Shown piece by piece: positions 48,505 through 57,423 of a DNA stretch of 64,000 bases. A program made the translations under genes and the position numbers. The DNA comes from Streptomyces polyasparticus (lineage in GTDB: Bacteria; Actinomycetota; Actinomycetes; Streptomycetales; Streptomycetaceae), in assembly GCF_014493765.1 (NCBI RefSeq), contig NZ_JACTVJ010000029.1:62001-126000 (forward strand), given 5' to 3'. How positions within the stretch are numbered: the first letter of the stretch is position 1; every line of letters starts with the position of its first letter. The notes beneath the pieces were generated by a model. It worked only from the letters and a program-made list of their open reading frames with translations. It had not been told where the DNA came from and ran no database searches.

Positions 48505-50211
48505 TCAGCGGGCCGAAGGCGGCCCCGGCCGCGAGTGCTGGGCGACCGTCGCCGGGTCGGCGGGGGTGGACCGCGTGAGGTACTGCGGGACCGGCGCCTT
48601 GTCGGTGCCGGTGTCGCGTACGAGGCCGTAACGGACGACTCCCTCGCGGGTGCGCACGTCGTCGGTGACGGCCTGCCAACTGGAGGGCTGCACATAGAGG
48701 TTGTAGTCGGCGCCGCGCTCGTTCTGGTGGAGGGTGACCGTGCCGTCGATCCAGACATACTCGTTCTGCCACATCTGCTGAGCGCCCTCGGGCAGCACCG
48801 TGGGGCCGTTCACCGGATCCGTCATCCAGGTGTCGCCCTCGGCGTCGCCGGGCTGCCGGTCGTCCATGCGGTGGCCGCCGCCCGAGGCGACATGGAAGAG
48901 GCGCCCCTTCAGGCCGGTCCACGTGGGCATGACGAGGCCGCCGGCGCGCGCCTGCGGCACGACCTGCCAGCGGATGCGGACATAGCCCGTGCCGGTGAGG
49001 GTGACCGTCTCGCCGCGGTGCGTCATGCCGGTGAATCCGGTGAGGGTGACGCCCTTGTCGCCGCGGCGCGGCAGCGGCCCGGGCGGGGCGTCCGGGTCCG
49101 GGGCGCGGTCGGCCGTGTCGACGACGGTGCCGTATGCGCCGTGCGGCGGCGCCGTACGGTCCGCGCGCGGTGAACTCTTCGTGGGCGTAGGGGACTTGGA
49201 GGTACGGGGCGTGGGCCCGGGCCGTGCCGTCGACTGCGCCGTCGGTGTCACGACGACCCGTTGCGGCGGGGGCTCGGGCTGCTGCGTGACCACGTATGCG
49301 CCGCCCGCCACGAAGGTGGCGCCGGCGGTGACCGCGACCGCCGGTTTGGTGACCGCGGCGACGGCCTTCGCGGTCCAGGTCGCGGAGGCCGCGGCCGCAC
49401 TCGCCTTGCCCGCGCCGCCGAGCACACCGCTCGCCGCGAGGGACACGGTAAGCGCGGCGGACACCGGGACCAGGGCCAGCCCGGCGAGCAGCCGTTCGGC
49501 CGGCACATGCGGCTCGCGCCGGTCCCCGCAGCGGGCGCAGCCCCTCACGTGCCGGGCGATCCGCTTGCGCCACACCGAGTCGGCCCGGCCGTCCCAGTCG
49601 GCGGTGGTCCGTGCGAGGTCCTGGCAGGTGCCGTCGAGGGCGCGCACGATGCCGCGCGCGGTCTCCAGACGGCCCTTGACCCGCTGGACACGGACGGCGG
49701 CATGTCCGCGGGTGATACCGGCTGCGGCGGCCAGTTCGCCCCGGGTGAGCTCGCCCGCGACCTCCAGCCACCACAGCGAGAGCAGTTCGCGGTCCTCGGC
49801 GTCGAGCCAGGGCACCGCTTCGGCCACCTCGCGCCGCTGACCGTCCAACTCAAGGCGGAGTACGGCGAGTTCGGCGAAATCGGCGGCCGCCGCGGCACCC
49901 GGGTCCACCGCCGCCGCGGGCTCGCGCCGCCGGGCCCGCTCGCGCACCTGCCGTACGGCGATCGCGACGAGCCAGGAGCGGAAGCGGTCCGGATCACGCA
50001 GCGAGTCGAGGGAGTGCACAGCGCGCAGCATCGTCTCCTGCACGACGTCGTCGACATCGGCGTGCCCGTCGAGGGCACGGCCCACGACGTTGTAGACGAG
50101 CGGCAGCCAGCCGGCGACGAGCGCGTCGAGCGCCTGCCGGTCACCGCGCTGCGCGGCCACGACGGTGTCCCGCCAAGGCCGCTCGTCGACGAGGGTCCAC
50201 GTACTTCTCAT
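48505..50211 (-). CDS. ECF sigma factor fused to a zinc-finger/transmembrane/extracellular domain
   Basis: A 568-aa protein. Residues about 20-95 are sigma region 2 (DDVVQETMLRAVHSL), and about 130-190 region 4 (RGELAAAAGITRGHAAVRVQRVKG). Then comes an anti-sigma-like zinc finger H221-x3-C225-x2-C228, hydrophobic segments near 241-265 and 290-309, a Pro/Thr/Ser-rich linker, and an unrecognised domain of about 200 residues that would lie outside the membrane. Sigma and anti-sigma/sensor functions thus appear in one chain, like C-terminally extended ECF groups of actinobacteria. It lies 21 bp after the lyase-like gene and 20 bp before hipA-like. Confidence 0.84.
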   Translation of the reverse strand: MRSTWTLVDERPWRDTVVAAQRGDRQALDALVAGWLPLVYNVVGRALDGHADVDDVVQETMLRAVHSLDSLRDPDRFRSWLVAIAVRQVRERARRREPAAAVDPGAAAAADFAELAVLRLELDGQRREVAEAVPWLDAEDRELLSLWWLEVAGELTRGELAAAAGITRGHAAVRVQRVKGRLETARGIVRALDGTCQDLARTTADWDGRADSVWRKRIARHVRGCARCGDRREPHVPAERLLAGLALVPVSAALTVSLAASGVLGGAGKASAAAASATWTAKAVAAVTKPAVAVTAGATFVAGGAYVVTQQPEPPPQRVVVTPTAQSTARPGPTPRTSKSPTPTKSSPRADRTAPPHGAYGTVVDTADRAPDPDAPPGPLPRRGDKGVTLTGFTGMTHRGETVTLTGTGYVRIRWQVVPQARAGGLVMPTWTGLKGRLFHVASGGGHRMDDRQPGDAEGDTWMTDPVNGPTVLPEGAQQMWQNEYVWIDGTVTLHQNERGADYNLYVQPSSWQAVTDDVRTREGVVRYGLVRDTGTDKAPVPQYLTRSTPADPATVAQHSRPGPPSAR

Positions 50212-50232
50212 GCCGCTTTATCCGGATTCACT

Positions 50233-51465
50233 TCACTTCGCGTACGCCAGCGTCCCGAATCCCAGCTGGTCGTAGCCGCCGCTGTTCGGGCCGTAGTCGC
50301 CGCCGCCTCCTTCTGCCCGCACCTTCCCAGCCATGGCCGTGACGGAGGGAACGGTCAACCGCCGCCGGCGTGCGTAGTGGGAGTGCAAAAGCTCCCAGAC
50401 CGGCCGGATCTGACCCCGGCCTGCGTCCGAGATCACAGTGTGCTCGCGGTATGCGCAGGTGGTTCCTGTGCCCCAGGAGTACTTGGTGAAGGGGACGTCC
50501 TGGCCCAGGTTGTACCTGGCTACGTACTCGGCGGCCTTCATGAAGCGGTTGTCGTCGAATCCGTACAGGTCGACGCCTTGGTTCCAGGCCATCTCGCAGA
50601 TCGCGCCCAGCTGCCCCATGCCCATCATGGTGTGGCCCTGGTCGCGTCCTGACTCCTGCCACTGCGCCAGGCCCTCGTCCTCGTACACGAAGGGAATGGC
50701 GTTCGGAAGGGAGCCGTTCCCCTCACCGGCCTTCATGTACGCGACGGCCCGGTCGAACATCGCGCGGTCGTCGCAGAGGATGCCGATCGCCATGAGCGAG
50801 GCGACGTTGCACAGGTCCCAGTTCGCCCAGTAGTTGGTGATGCAGGCGCCGTTGTGATTCTCCAGGAAGTGGTCGTTCAGCGGATAGAAGACCTTGAACA
50901 GCATCGACCGGAACGCCGGCAGGTCGAAGTCCGGGTGGTCACGGACGAGTTCGGCCGCATTGGCGAACTGCCAGCCGTAGAGCCCACCCGCCAGGAAGCG
51001 GTCGGCGTTCCCGGTGACCGTCGTCAGCGTCGAGGACCAGGCGTTGAGGATCCGCGCGGCGGAGGCGCCGTGCTCGGCCGTGCCGCCGATCTTCCAGCGC
51101 AGACCGTTCTGGTAGGCGGCATGGATGTCCCGGTAGAGCTGCGGGTAGTTCTGTCCTTCGCCGCCCCGGATGACGGTGGCCGTGGGGCGCGGCACCCAGG
51201 TGCTCGCGGAGTGACCGTTGGCGGTGAGCCGCTGCCAGCCCTTCAGCCAGGGGTCCTGTCCGGCCTGCACGCGGACCTTCGCCCGGTTGAGGTCGCCCGC
51301 GTTGTGCAGCATGCCGGGGTGGGCAAAGGGCGCGGGCGCGGCGTCGGCCTCGTCCTCGCCGAGGAGGGCGATCGCGGTGGCGCCGGCGGCGCCCGCGGCC
51401 GCCAGGGAGCCTGCGATACCGAGGACGCCGCGGCGGCTGATGCGGTGGCGGTTGTGTACGGCCAT
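50233..51465 (-). CDS. secreted alginate-lyase-fold protein (Tat signal)
   Basis: A 410-aa protein from ATG 51465. The Tat signal is RRGVLGIAG with an Ala-rich core. The mature domain is an alpha/alpha-barrel like the alginate lyase family PL5 (FAHPGMLHNAGDLNRAKVRVQAGQDPW, ITNYWANWDLCNVASLMAIGI, GRDQGHTMMGMGQLGAICEMAWNQG), with conserved Asn, Trp, His and Tyr for sugar binding. It probably degrades a uronic-acid-type polysaccharide. First in the minus-strand run with the membrane-fused sigma factor. Confidence 0.8.
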   Translation of the reverse strand: MAVHNRHRISRRGVLGIAGSLAAAGAAGATAIALLGEDEADAAPAPFAHPGMLHNAGDLNRAKVRVQAGQDPWLKGWQRLTANGHSASTWVPRPTATVIRGGEGQNYPQLYRDIHAAYQNGLRWKIGGTAEHGASAARILNAWSSTLTTVTGNADRFLAGGLYGWQFANAAELVRDHPDFDLPAFRSMLFKVFYPLNDHFLENHNGACITNYWANWDLCNVASLMAIGILCDDRAMFDRAVAYMKAGEGNGSLPNAIPFVYEDEGLAQWQESGRDQGHTMMGMGQLGAICEMAWNQGVDLYGFDDNRFMKAAEYVARYNLGQDVPFTKYSWGTGTTCAYREHTVISDAGRGQIRPVWELLHSHYARRRRLTVPSVTAMAGKVRAEGGGGDYGPNSGGYDQLGFGTLAYAK

Positions 51466-51607
51466 GGGGGTGGGTGCTCCTGTACCAGTGGGGTGGCTCG
51501 GGCTCCGCACAGCCGAGGGTGGCCGCGCGAACAGGAGACGGAGTGGCCGGACGTTCGATAACAGTTTTTCGCCCGGCTGTCGTGGAGCCGGCAGGGAGCC
51601 GGCCGAC

Positions 51608-51632
51608 GAGTCGGCGCCACACGCCTGGGTAC
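51608..51632 (+). promoter_or_regulatory. possible SigB-type stress promoter
   Basis: GAGT (51608-51611) is followed after 15 bp by GGGTAC (51627-51632), matching the loose Streptomyces SigB consensus GNNT-N14-16-GGGTAY, 9 bp before the ATG of the 78-aa gene. The downstream catalase is of a type known to be stress-sigma controlled in Streptomyces. The -35 match is weak. Confidence 0.4.
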
Positions 51633-51641
51633 CCGCCGCGG

Positions 51642-51878
51642 ATGACCCACGACGACAGGAAGAACAAGAACGACAAGAAGCGGGCACCCGCATCCGAGGC
51701 CGCGGCGCATCGCCGCCCCGACGTCCCCCGCGGCGACTCCGCCGTCGACCAGGCCCTGACCGAGCTCGAAGAGGCCGAGACGGGCGGACGGCGGCGCAAG
51801 TGGGGACGCGAGGGCGAGGCCGGCGACACCCTCACCCCGAACCGCAAGGCACAGGAAGAGGCCCAGGACGACTCCTGA
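51642..51878 (+). CDS. 78-aa hydrophilic stress-block protein
   Basis: A highly charged protein (HDDRKNKNDKKRAPAS, DQALTELEEAETGGRRRKWGRE) with no signal or membrane segment. ATG 51642 has no clear ribosome site and follows a GGGTAC box by 9 bp. It lies 61 bp upstream of the catalase and probably shares its transcript. Such disordered proteins are often associated with osmotic or oxidative stress, but no function is known to me. Confidence 0.65.
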   Translation: MTHDDRKNKNDKKRAPASEAAAHRRPDVPRGDSAVDQALTELEEAETGGRRRKWGREGEAGDTLTPNRKAQEEAQDDS

Positions 51879-51939
51879 CCCGCACGACGACCGCACGACC
51901 GCAGGACCGCAGGACCGCACGCCAACCCGAGGACCCGCC

Positions 51940-54063
51940 ATGACGGACGACATCCACGGCCACGACCGCAAGGACGCCAAGCACCGCCAGCGCGAGCAGT
52001 TCCGCGCCCAGGACCCCGCGTCCGGACCGCTCACGACCGACCAGGGCGTACGCGTGGACCACACCGACGACTCCCTGGCCGTGGGCGAGCGCGGACCGAC
52101 GCTCCTGGAGGACTTCCACTTCCGCGAGAAACTCACCCGCTTCGACCATGAGCGCATCCCCGAACGCGTCGTGCACGCACGGGGCGCGGGCGCCTACGGC
52201 TACTTCGAACCGTACGAGTCCTGCGCCGCGTTCACCCGCGCCGCCTTCCTCCAGGATCCCGGCTTCCGCACGCCCGTGTTCGTACGCTTCTCGACCGTGC
52301 AGGGTCCGCGCGGATCGGCCGACACTGTGCGCGACGTGCGCGGCTTCGCGACCAAGTTCTATACGAGCGAGGGCAATTACGACCTCGTGGGCAACAACTT
52401 CCCCGTGTTCTTCATCCAGGACGGCATCAAGTTCCCGGACTTCGTGCACGCGGTGAAGCCGGAACCCCGCAACGACATCCCGACCGGCGCCTCGGCCCAC
52501 GACACCCTGTGGGACTTCGTCTCGCTGCAGCCCGAGACGCTGCACGCGATCATGTGGCTGATGTCCGACCGGGCGATCCCGCGCAGCTACCGCACGATGC
52601 AGGGCTTCGGGGTGCACACCTTCCGCTTCGTGGCCGCGGACGGGCACGGCACGTTCGTGAAGTTCCACTGGAAGCCCAAGCTCGGTGTGCACTCGCTGGT
52701 GTGGGACGAAGCGCAGGAATGCCAGGGCCGCGACCCGGACTTCAACCGGCGCGACCTGTGGAACGCCATCGAATCCGGCGCGTACCCGGAGTACGAGCTG
52801 GGCGTCCAACTGGTGCCGGAGGAAGACGAGTTCAACTTCGACTTCGATCTGCTCGACCCCACGAAGATCATCCCCGAGGAGCAGGTTCCGGTTCGCCCGA
52901 TCGGTCGGATGGTCCTCGACCGCAACCCTGACAACTTCTTCGCGGAGACGGAACAGGTCGCCTTCCACACCGGCAATGTCGTGCCGGGCATCGACTTCAC
53001 CAACGACCCGCTGCTCCAGGCCCGCAACTTCTCGTATCTGGACACGCAGCTGCTCCGCCTCGGCGGGCCCAACTTCGCTCAGATTCCGGTGAACCGGCCG
53101 CTCGCACCGGTGCGCACGAACCAGCGCGACGGTTTCCACCAGGACGAGATCCACGCGGGCACGAACTACTCGCCCAACTCCCTCGGCGGCGGCTGCCCCG
53201 CCGTCGCGGGCGGCGATCCGGCCGCGTACCGGCATCACGCCGAGCGGGTGGACGGGGCGAAGATCCGGGCCCGCAGCGCGAGCTTCAAGGACCACTACAG
53301 CCAGGCGGCGCTGTTCTGGAACAGCATGGCGGGCTGGGAGAAGGAGCACATCGTCGCCGCGTTCCGCTTCGAGCTCGGCAAGGTCGGCGCCATGGCCGTA
53401 CGGGAGCGCACGGTCGGCGAACTCAACCATGTGGACCACGAGTTGGCGCTCCAGGTGGCCCGCGGCATCGGCGTGCCCGCACCCGCCGAACTCGACGCGG
53501 GCGCGTACAAGCAGGCCTCCCCCGCCCTGAGCCTGGAGAGCCTGAGGGGTGAGCCCTCACTGGCCACACGGCAGGTGGCCGTGCTCGTCGCGGACGGGGT
53601 CGACGCGGCACAGGTCGTATCCGTCCGTGAGGCGCTGGCCGCCGAGGGCGCCGTGGTCGAGGCGCTCGCACCGGCGGACGGCACGGTCGAAGGCAGCGAC
53701 GGCTCGTACTACACGGTCGACCGCGCGCTGCCTACGGTCGCCTCGGTGCTCTACGACGCGGTCCTCGTGCCGGGCAGCCCCCAGGCCACCGCCGACGAGC
53801 TGCGGGATCCGGACGTCATACGGTTCGTGCGCGACGCCTACCGGCACGGCAAGCCGATCGGGGCGATCGGCTCCGGCGTCGGCATCCTGTCCTGTCTGCG
53901 CGCGGACGGCCTGCGCATCGCCCACGGCGCCGGGAACGTGGTCAGCGACCACGGCGTGGTCACCGAGACCACCCCCGCCGCCGCGAGCCCCGAGTTCCAA
54001 CGCGCCTTCACCGAGGCGATCGCGGCCCACCGGCACTGGCGCCGCCCGCCCGCGGACTGCTGA
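51940..54063 (+). CDS. katE: large-subunit heme catalase (KatE/HPII clade)
   Basis: A 707-aa protein, long for a catalase because of a C-terminal flavodoxin/DJ-1-like domain ([33 protein letters not shown]). Active-site residues: His79 in [13 protein letters not shown], Asn in [14 protein letters not shown], proximal Tyr in [13 protein letters not shown]. Decomposes hydrogen peroxide. GAGGA lies 8 nt before ATG 51940. In Streptomyces this clade is known as a stress-induced catalase. Its stop is the first of seven in-frame TGA codons spaced 18 bp. Confidence 0.92.
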   Translation: MTDDIHGHDRKDAKHRQREQFRAQDPASGPLTTDQGVRVDHTDDSLAVGERGPTLLEDFHFREKLTRFDHERIPERVVHARGAGAYGYFEPYESCAAFTRAAFLQDPGFRTPVFVRFSTVQGPRGSADTVRDVRGFATKFYTSEGNYDLVGNNFPVFFIQDGIKFPDFVHAVKPEPRNDIPTGASAHDTLWDFVSLQPETLHAIMWLMSDRAIPRSYRTMQGFGVHTFRFVAADGHGTFVKFHWKPKLGVHSLVWDEAQECQGRDPDFNRRDLWNAIESGAYPEYELGVQLVPEEDEFNFDFDLLDPTKIIPEEQVPVRPIGRMVLDRNPDNFFAETEQVAFHTGNVVPGIDFTNDPLLQARNFSYLDTQLLRLGGPNFAQIPVNRPLAPVRTNQRDGFHQDEIHAGTNYSPNSLGGGCPAVAGGDPAAYRHHAERVDGAKIRARSASFKDHYSQAALFWNSMAGWEKEHIVAAFRFELGKVGAMAVRERTVGELNHVDHELALQVARGIGVPAPAELDAGAYKQASPALSLESLRGEPSLATRQVAVLVADGVDAAQVVSVREALAAEGAVVEALAPADGTVEGSDGSYYTVDRALPTVASVLYDAVLVPGSPQATADELRDPDVIRFVRDAYRHGKPIGAIGSGVGILSCLRADGLRIAHGAGNVVSDHGVVTETTPAAASPEFQRAFTEAIAAHRHWRRPPADC

Positions 54064-54171
54064 CACCGCGGGGGCTGCTGACGCCCCGCGGACCGCTGAC
54101 ACCACGGGGACTGCTGACGCCCCGCGAACCGCTGACACCGCGGGAACCGCTGACGCCCCGCAGACCGCTGA
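54061..54171 (+). repeat. 18-bp stop-codon ladder after the catalase gene
   Basis: TGA occurs at 54061, 54079, 54097, 54115, 54133, 54151 and 54169, always in the catalase frame. Two alternating 18-bp types (GACACCGCGGGGGCTGCT and GACGCCCCGCGGACCGCT) form a 36-bp composite repeated about three times. It ends about 50 bp before the HAD gene. Confidence 0.9.
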
Positions 54172-54220
54172 CACTCACCGCACCCGCGCAGCGCCCGCGC
54201 GGAGCAGCAAGGAGAACACC

Positions 54221-55369
54221 ATGGCGCGAGCCGCACTCTTCGACGTGGACGGCACCCTCGTCGACACCACCTACCTCCATACGACGGCGTGGGCGGAGGC
54301 GCTGCGCCAGTCGGGCCACCACATCCCGATGACGGCCGTCCACCGGGCGATCGGCCTCTCCTCGGGCGACCTGATCGAGCACCTCACCGGCAAGGAACCC
54401 GACGACGCCACGAAGACTCGGCTTTCGGCGGCACACAAGGCGCTCTACGCCGCGCACTTCGAGCGCTTGCACGCCTTCGACGGGGCGGCCAGGCTCCTTC
54501 GGACCCTCGCCCGCCGCGGCTGGGTGATCGTCCTGGTCACCTCGGCCTCGGGCGCGGAGCTGCACGCTCTGCGGCGCGCGATCGACGCGGACGAGGTGAT
54601 CGCGGGCACCGCTTCGGCCGACGACGTGGAGCAGGGCAAGCCCGCCCCCGATCCGGTGGAGCAGGCGCTCGAACTGGCCGGGGTCCCGGCGGAGAACGCC
54701 GTGTTCGTCGGCGACTCGGTGTGGGACGTCCGGGCCGCGGAGCGTGCGGGCCTCCCGTGCGTGGCCGTGCTCTCGGGCGGCATCCCGCGCGCCGACCTCG
54801 AGGAGGCGGGCGCGGCGGCCGTGTACCGGGACACGGCCGACCTGCTCCACCGCCTGGACCGCAGCCCTCTGGCCGTACGGGAGGAGACTGACGCGGACGG
54901 ACCGGACGAACCCCTCGGGACCCCGGGATCCCTCGGGACCGCAGGGTCCCCCGGGACCGCGGGGTCCCCGAACACCGCACAGTCCGGAGACTCCGCTACG
55001 TCCCCGAACACCGCACAATCCCGAGACTCCGCTGCATCCCCGAACACCGCAGAGTCCGCCAGGACCACAGGCGACGAGGGCTCGGGCACCGCCGCCTCCC
55101 GCGAACGCTCTGTCCCCGGCGGCGAGTTGCCGCAGGGACCCGGTGAGCAGACGGCTGCCGTGCCGCGTGATCTGCCCGACCAGCAGGCACGCGAGGACGA
55201 CCCGTGGGACCTCGGCGAACCCGGCGCCGCCACCCCGGACGGCAGCTCCGGGGAGCAGGACGCCGACGACGTGCCCGACCTCGACGAGTCGGGCACGGGG
55301 CGGCGCGGGGCACCCCGCCAAGGGGGCGCGCACCCCGAGCACCCCGTCCCCGACGAGCCCTCGGGCTGA
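54221..55369 (+). CDS. HAD-superfamily phosphatase with long low-complexity tail
   Basis: A 382-aa protein, GGAG before ATG 54221. Residues 1-225 are a complete HAD subfamily IA phosphatase: LFDVDGTLVDTTYLH (Asp 8 nucleophile), VTSASG, GKPAPDP (Lys) and FVGDSVWDVRAAE (metal Asp). Residues 226-382 are a Ser/Thr/Asp/Gly-rich disordered tail encoded largely by short tandem repeats (SPNTAQS units of 36 bp), ending in an acidic segment (QQAREDDPWDLGEPG). Relatives of this phosphatase usually end near residue 225. Substrate unknown. Confidence 0.83.
   Translation: MARAALFDVDGTLVDTTYLHTTAWAEALRQSGHHIPMTAVHRAIGLSSGDLIEHLTGKEPDDATKTRLSAAHKALYAAHFERLHAFDGAARLLRTLARRGWVIVLVTSASGAELHALRRAIDADEVIAGTASADDVEQGKPAPDPVEQALELAGVPAENAVFVGDSVWDVRAAERAGLPCVAVLSGGIPRADLEEAGAAAVYRDTADLLHRLDRSPLAVREETDADGPDEPLGTPGSLGTAGSPGTAGSPNTAQSGDSATSPNTAQSRDSAASPNTAESARTTGDEGSGTAASRERSVPGGELPQGPGEQTAAVPRDLPDQQAREDDPWDLGEPGAATPDGSSGEQDADDVPDLDESGTGRRGAPRQGGAHPEHPVPDEPSG
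54965..55060 (+). repeat. 36-bp in-frame tandem repeat in the HAD tail
   Basis: Units 54965-55000 and 55001-55036, and a partial one to 55060, begin TCCCCGAACACCGCA. The 36-bp period keeps the frame; shorter 15-18 bp GGGACCGC-type repeats lie just upstream. Confidence 0.85.
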
Positions 55370-55534
55370 CTCCCCGGGGGACGGCAGCCCTGCGCACCCG
55401 GCCGGGCGAAGATTTCGGTGCGCTTTGAACAACTCCCCCTGCGAGCCCGTACCAGAGGACAGGATGCCGATACGGGCCGAGCTCCGGCCCATGCGCCGCC
55501 GGCCGGCGCAGGACCGCCAAGGGGAGTCAACCGA

Positions 55535-56059
55535 ATGACCGTTACGCAGCAGCCCCAGCACCTCGTCGAGTCGACGGAGGCCGAGCCGGAAGCGGGGACG
55601 CAGTGGTGCGGGTGTCCGTCACGGCGCGCCGTCGTCTCCGCGGTGGGCGTCGTGGGCCTTGCCGTCGCCCTCACGGCCTGCGGAGGGTCCGACGGCGGCG
55701 GGGACTCCGGCGATCCCCAGGAGCCCGCCGGCCAGGCGTCGGACCAGCCCACGGAAGGCGGCGCGGGCGGTGGCGAGGAGCTGGCCAAGACCGCGGACAT
55801 CCCGGAGGGCGGCGGCACGGTCTTCAAGGACAAGGGCGTGGTCGTCGTCCAGCCGACGGCGGGCCAGTTCAAGGCGTACTCCTCGAAGTGCACCCACGCC
55901 GGCTGCGCGGTGAAGGATGTCGCGGACGGGACCATCAACTGCCCGTGCCACAACTCGAAGTTCAGCATCGAGGACGGCAGCGTCAAGGGCGGCCCCGCCC
56001 CCAAGCCGCTGCCTGCCGCGCAGATCACGGTGGACGGCGACACGATCAAACTGGGCTGA
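55535..56059 (+). CDS. exported Rieske [2Fe-2S] protein
   Basis: A 174-aa protein from ATG 55535 (GGGGAG upstream). SRRAVVSAVGVVGLAVAL is a Tat-like signal joined to lipobox LTAC, so it is exported and possibly lipidated. A Gly/Glu-rich linker leads to a Rieske domain with CTHAGC and CPCHNS ligands (C-x-H and C-x2-H). Probably an electron-transfer protein at the outer face of the membrane. It does not look like the cytochrome bc1 subunit because the membrane anchor and length differ. Confidence 0.85.
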   Translation: MTVTQQPQHLVESTEAEPEAGTQWCGCPSRRAVVSAVGVVGLAVALTACGGSDGGGDSGDPQEPAGQASDQPTEGGAGGGEELAKTADIPEGGGTVFKDKGVVVVQPTAGQFKAYSSKCTHAGCAVKDVADGTINCPCHNSKFSIEDGSVKGGPAPKPLPAAQITVDGDTIKLG

Positions 56060-56113
56060 ACCGCGCTCTGCAGCCGGTGACCGGCATCTTCGAGCCGGGG
56101 TGAGCCCGCCCCC

Positions 56114-56740
56114 TCACCCCTTCCATACGGCGAGGATCTCGTCGGTCGTGGTGACCGACGAGATCAGCGCGAGGGTGTTGCGGATCATCAGGGGGGTGTA
56201 GTCCGCGGGCACACCCGCGATGGCGTCCGCAGGAACCACCACGCGGTAGCCCAGATTCACCGCGTCGAACACGGTGTTGGGGATCGCCACGTTCGCCGAC
56301 ACCCCCGTGACGATCAGCGTCCGGCAGCCCAGGTTGCGCAGCAGCGCGTCCACGTCGGTGCCGGCCATCGGCGAGAGTCCGTGCAGCCGGCGGACCACCA
56401 GGTCCTCCTCGGCGACCTCGATCGGCGGCGCGATCCGAACCGCTTTGGTACCCGATATCTGCAGGACGGGCAGCCGCGAAACGGCATGGAAGAGCCGGGC
56501 GTTGCGGCTGGCGCCGCGCCCGTCCGGACGGCGCTCGGCCACGGCATGCATGACCTGGACCGAGGCATAGTGCGCGGCGGACACCAGGCGCGCCACATTG
56601 GTGAGCGCGCCCGATGCACGGGCCTCCTCGGCCAGTTCGGGCAGGGCGCTCTCCTCGCCCACGACGCCCTGCTGGCACTCACTGGTGAGCAGTACGGTGG
56701 TGGCCGGATCGAGCAGCTCGGCGAGCGTTTCCCTGGGCAT
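56114..56740 (-). CDS. isochorismatase-fold hydrolase without the catalytic Cys
   Basis: A 208-aa protein from ATG 56740 (AGGAGGG upstream). The fold is recognisable: TVLLTSECQQGVVG at the start, ISGTKAVRIAPPI, VVRRLHGLSPMAGTDVD and TLIVTGVSANVAIPNTVFDAVNLGY. In cysteine hydrolases the last motif reads VTD/NVC; here it is VSANVA, so the nucleophile Cys is replaced by Ala, and the first-strand Asp is Glu. It may act on isochorismate-like ethers, or be non-catalytic. Confidence 0.8.
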   Translation of the reverse strand: MPRETLAELLDPATTVLLTSECQQGVVGEESALPELAEEARASGALTNVARLVSAAHYASVQVMHAVAERRPDGRGASRNARLFHAVSRLPVLQISGTKAVRIAPPIEVAEEDLVVRRLHGLSPMAGTDVDALLRNLGCRTLIVTGVSANVAIPNTVFDAVNLGYRVVVPADAIAGVPADYTPLMIRNTLALISSVTTTDEILAVWKG

Positions 56741-56931
56741 CTGGCCCTCCTGACGCAGCGTCGGCCGGCACACGGCCCACGGACCGGGTGAAGTCGGCGC
56801 GAGGGTAACCCCCATTGCGTACCGGCGGAAGAGACCCCATGATTTTCTGACGCAGGGTCAGGAACGCCTCTGTGCACAGCCAGCAAGGGCCGCGAGGACC
56901 TTGGAGCCGCTCTCCCGGAGGGGAAACACGG

Positions 56932-57402
56932 ATGACCGTCACACAACGCAGGGGCCGGCGCATCATGATGACGCGCGAGGAACTCGACGCCTTCCTCGCC
57001 GAGCAGCGCACCTGCCGGGTGGCCACCGTCTCCGCGGACGGCACACCGCATGCGAGCACCCTGTGGTTCGCCTGGGACGGCAGCGCGCTGTGGCTGTACT
57101 CGATCACCCGCAGCAAGCGCTGGTCCGATCTGCGCGCGGACCGGCGCATCGCGGTCGTGGTGGACGCCGGCGAGGACTACGGCGAGCTGCGCGGCGTGGA
57201 GCTGGCCGGATCGGTGGAGTTCGTCGGCGAGTCCCCGCGGGTCGGGGAGCCGTGCCCCGAACTCGACGAGATCGAGAAGCAGTTCGCCCGCAAGAACTTC
57301 GGCATGGACCAGATGCCGCACGACGGCCGGCACGCCTGGGTACGGCTGACGCCGGACACGATCGCCTCATGGGACTTCCGCAAGCTGACGGAGCTGCGCT
57401 GA
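56932..57402 (+). CDS. pyridoxamine 5'-phosphate oxidase-like flavin/F420-binding protein
   Basis: A 156-aa split-barrel protein from ATG 56932 (GGAGGGG upstream): MMTREELDAFLAEQRTCRVATVSADGTPHASTLWFAW and LWLYSITRSKRWSDLRADRRIAVVVD. This N-terminal pattern is common in the F420/FMN-dependent PPOX group of actinobacteria. Reaction unknown. Divergent from the isochorismatase-fold gene. Confidence 0.82.
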   Translation: MTVTQRRGRRIMMTREELDAFLAEQRTCRVATVSADGTPHASTLWFAWDGSALWLYSITRSKRWSDLRADRRIAVVVDAGEDYGELRGVELAGSVEFVGESPRVGEPCPELDEIEKQFARKNFGMDQMPHDGRHAWVRLTPDTIASWDFRKLTELR

Positions 57403-57423
57403 CCGGCCACCCGAGGCGTCACA

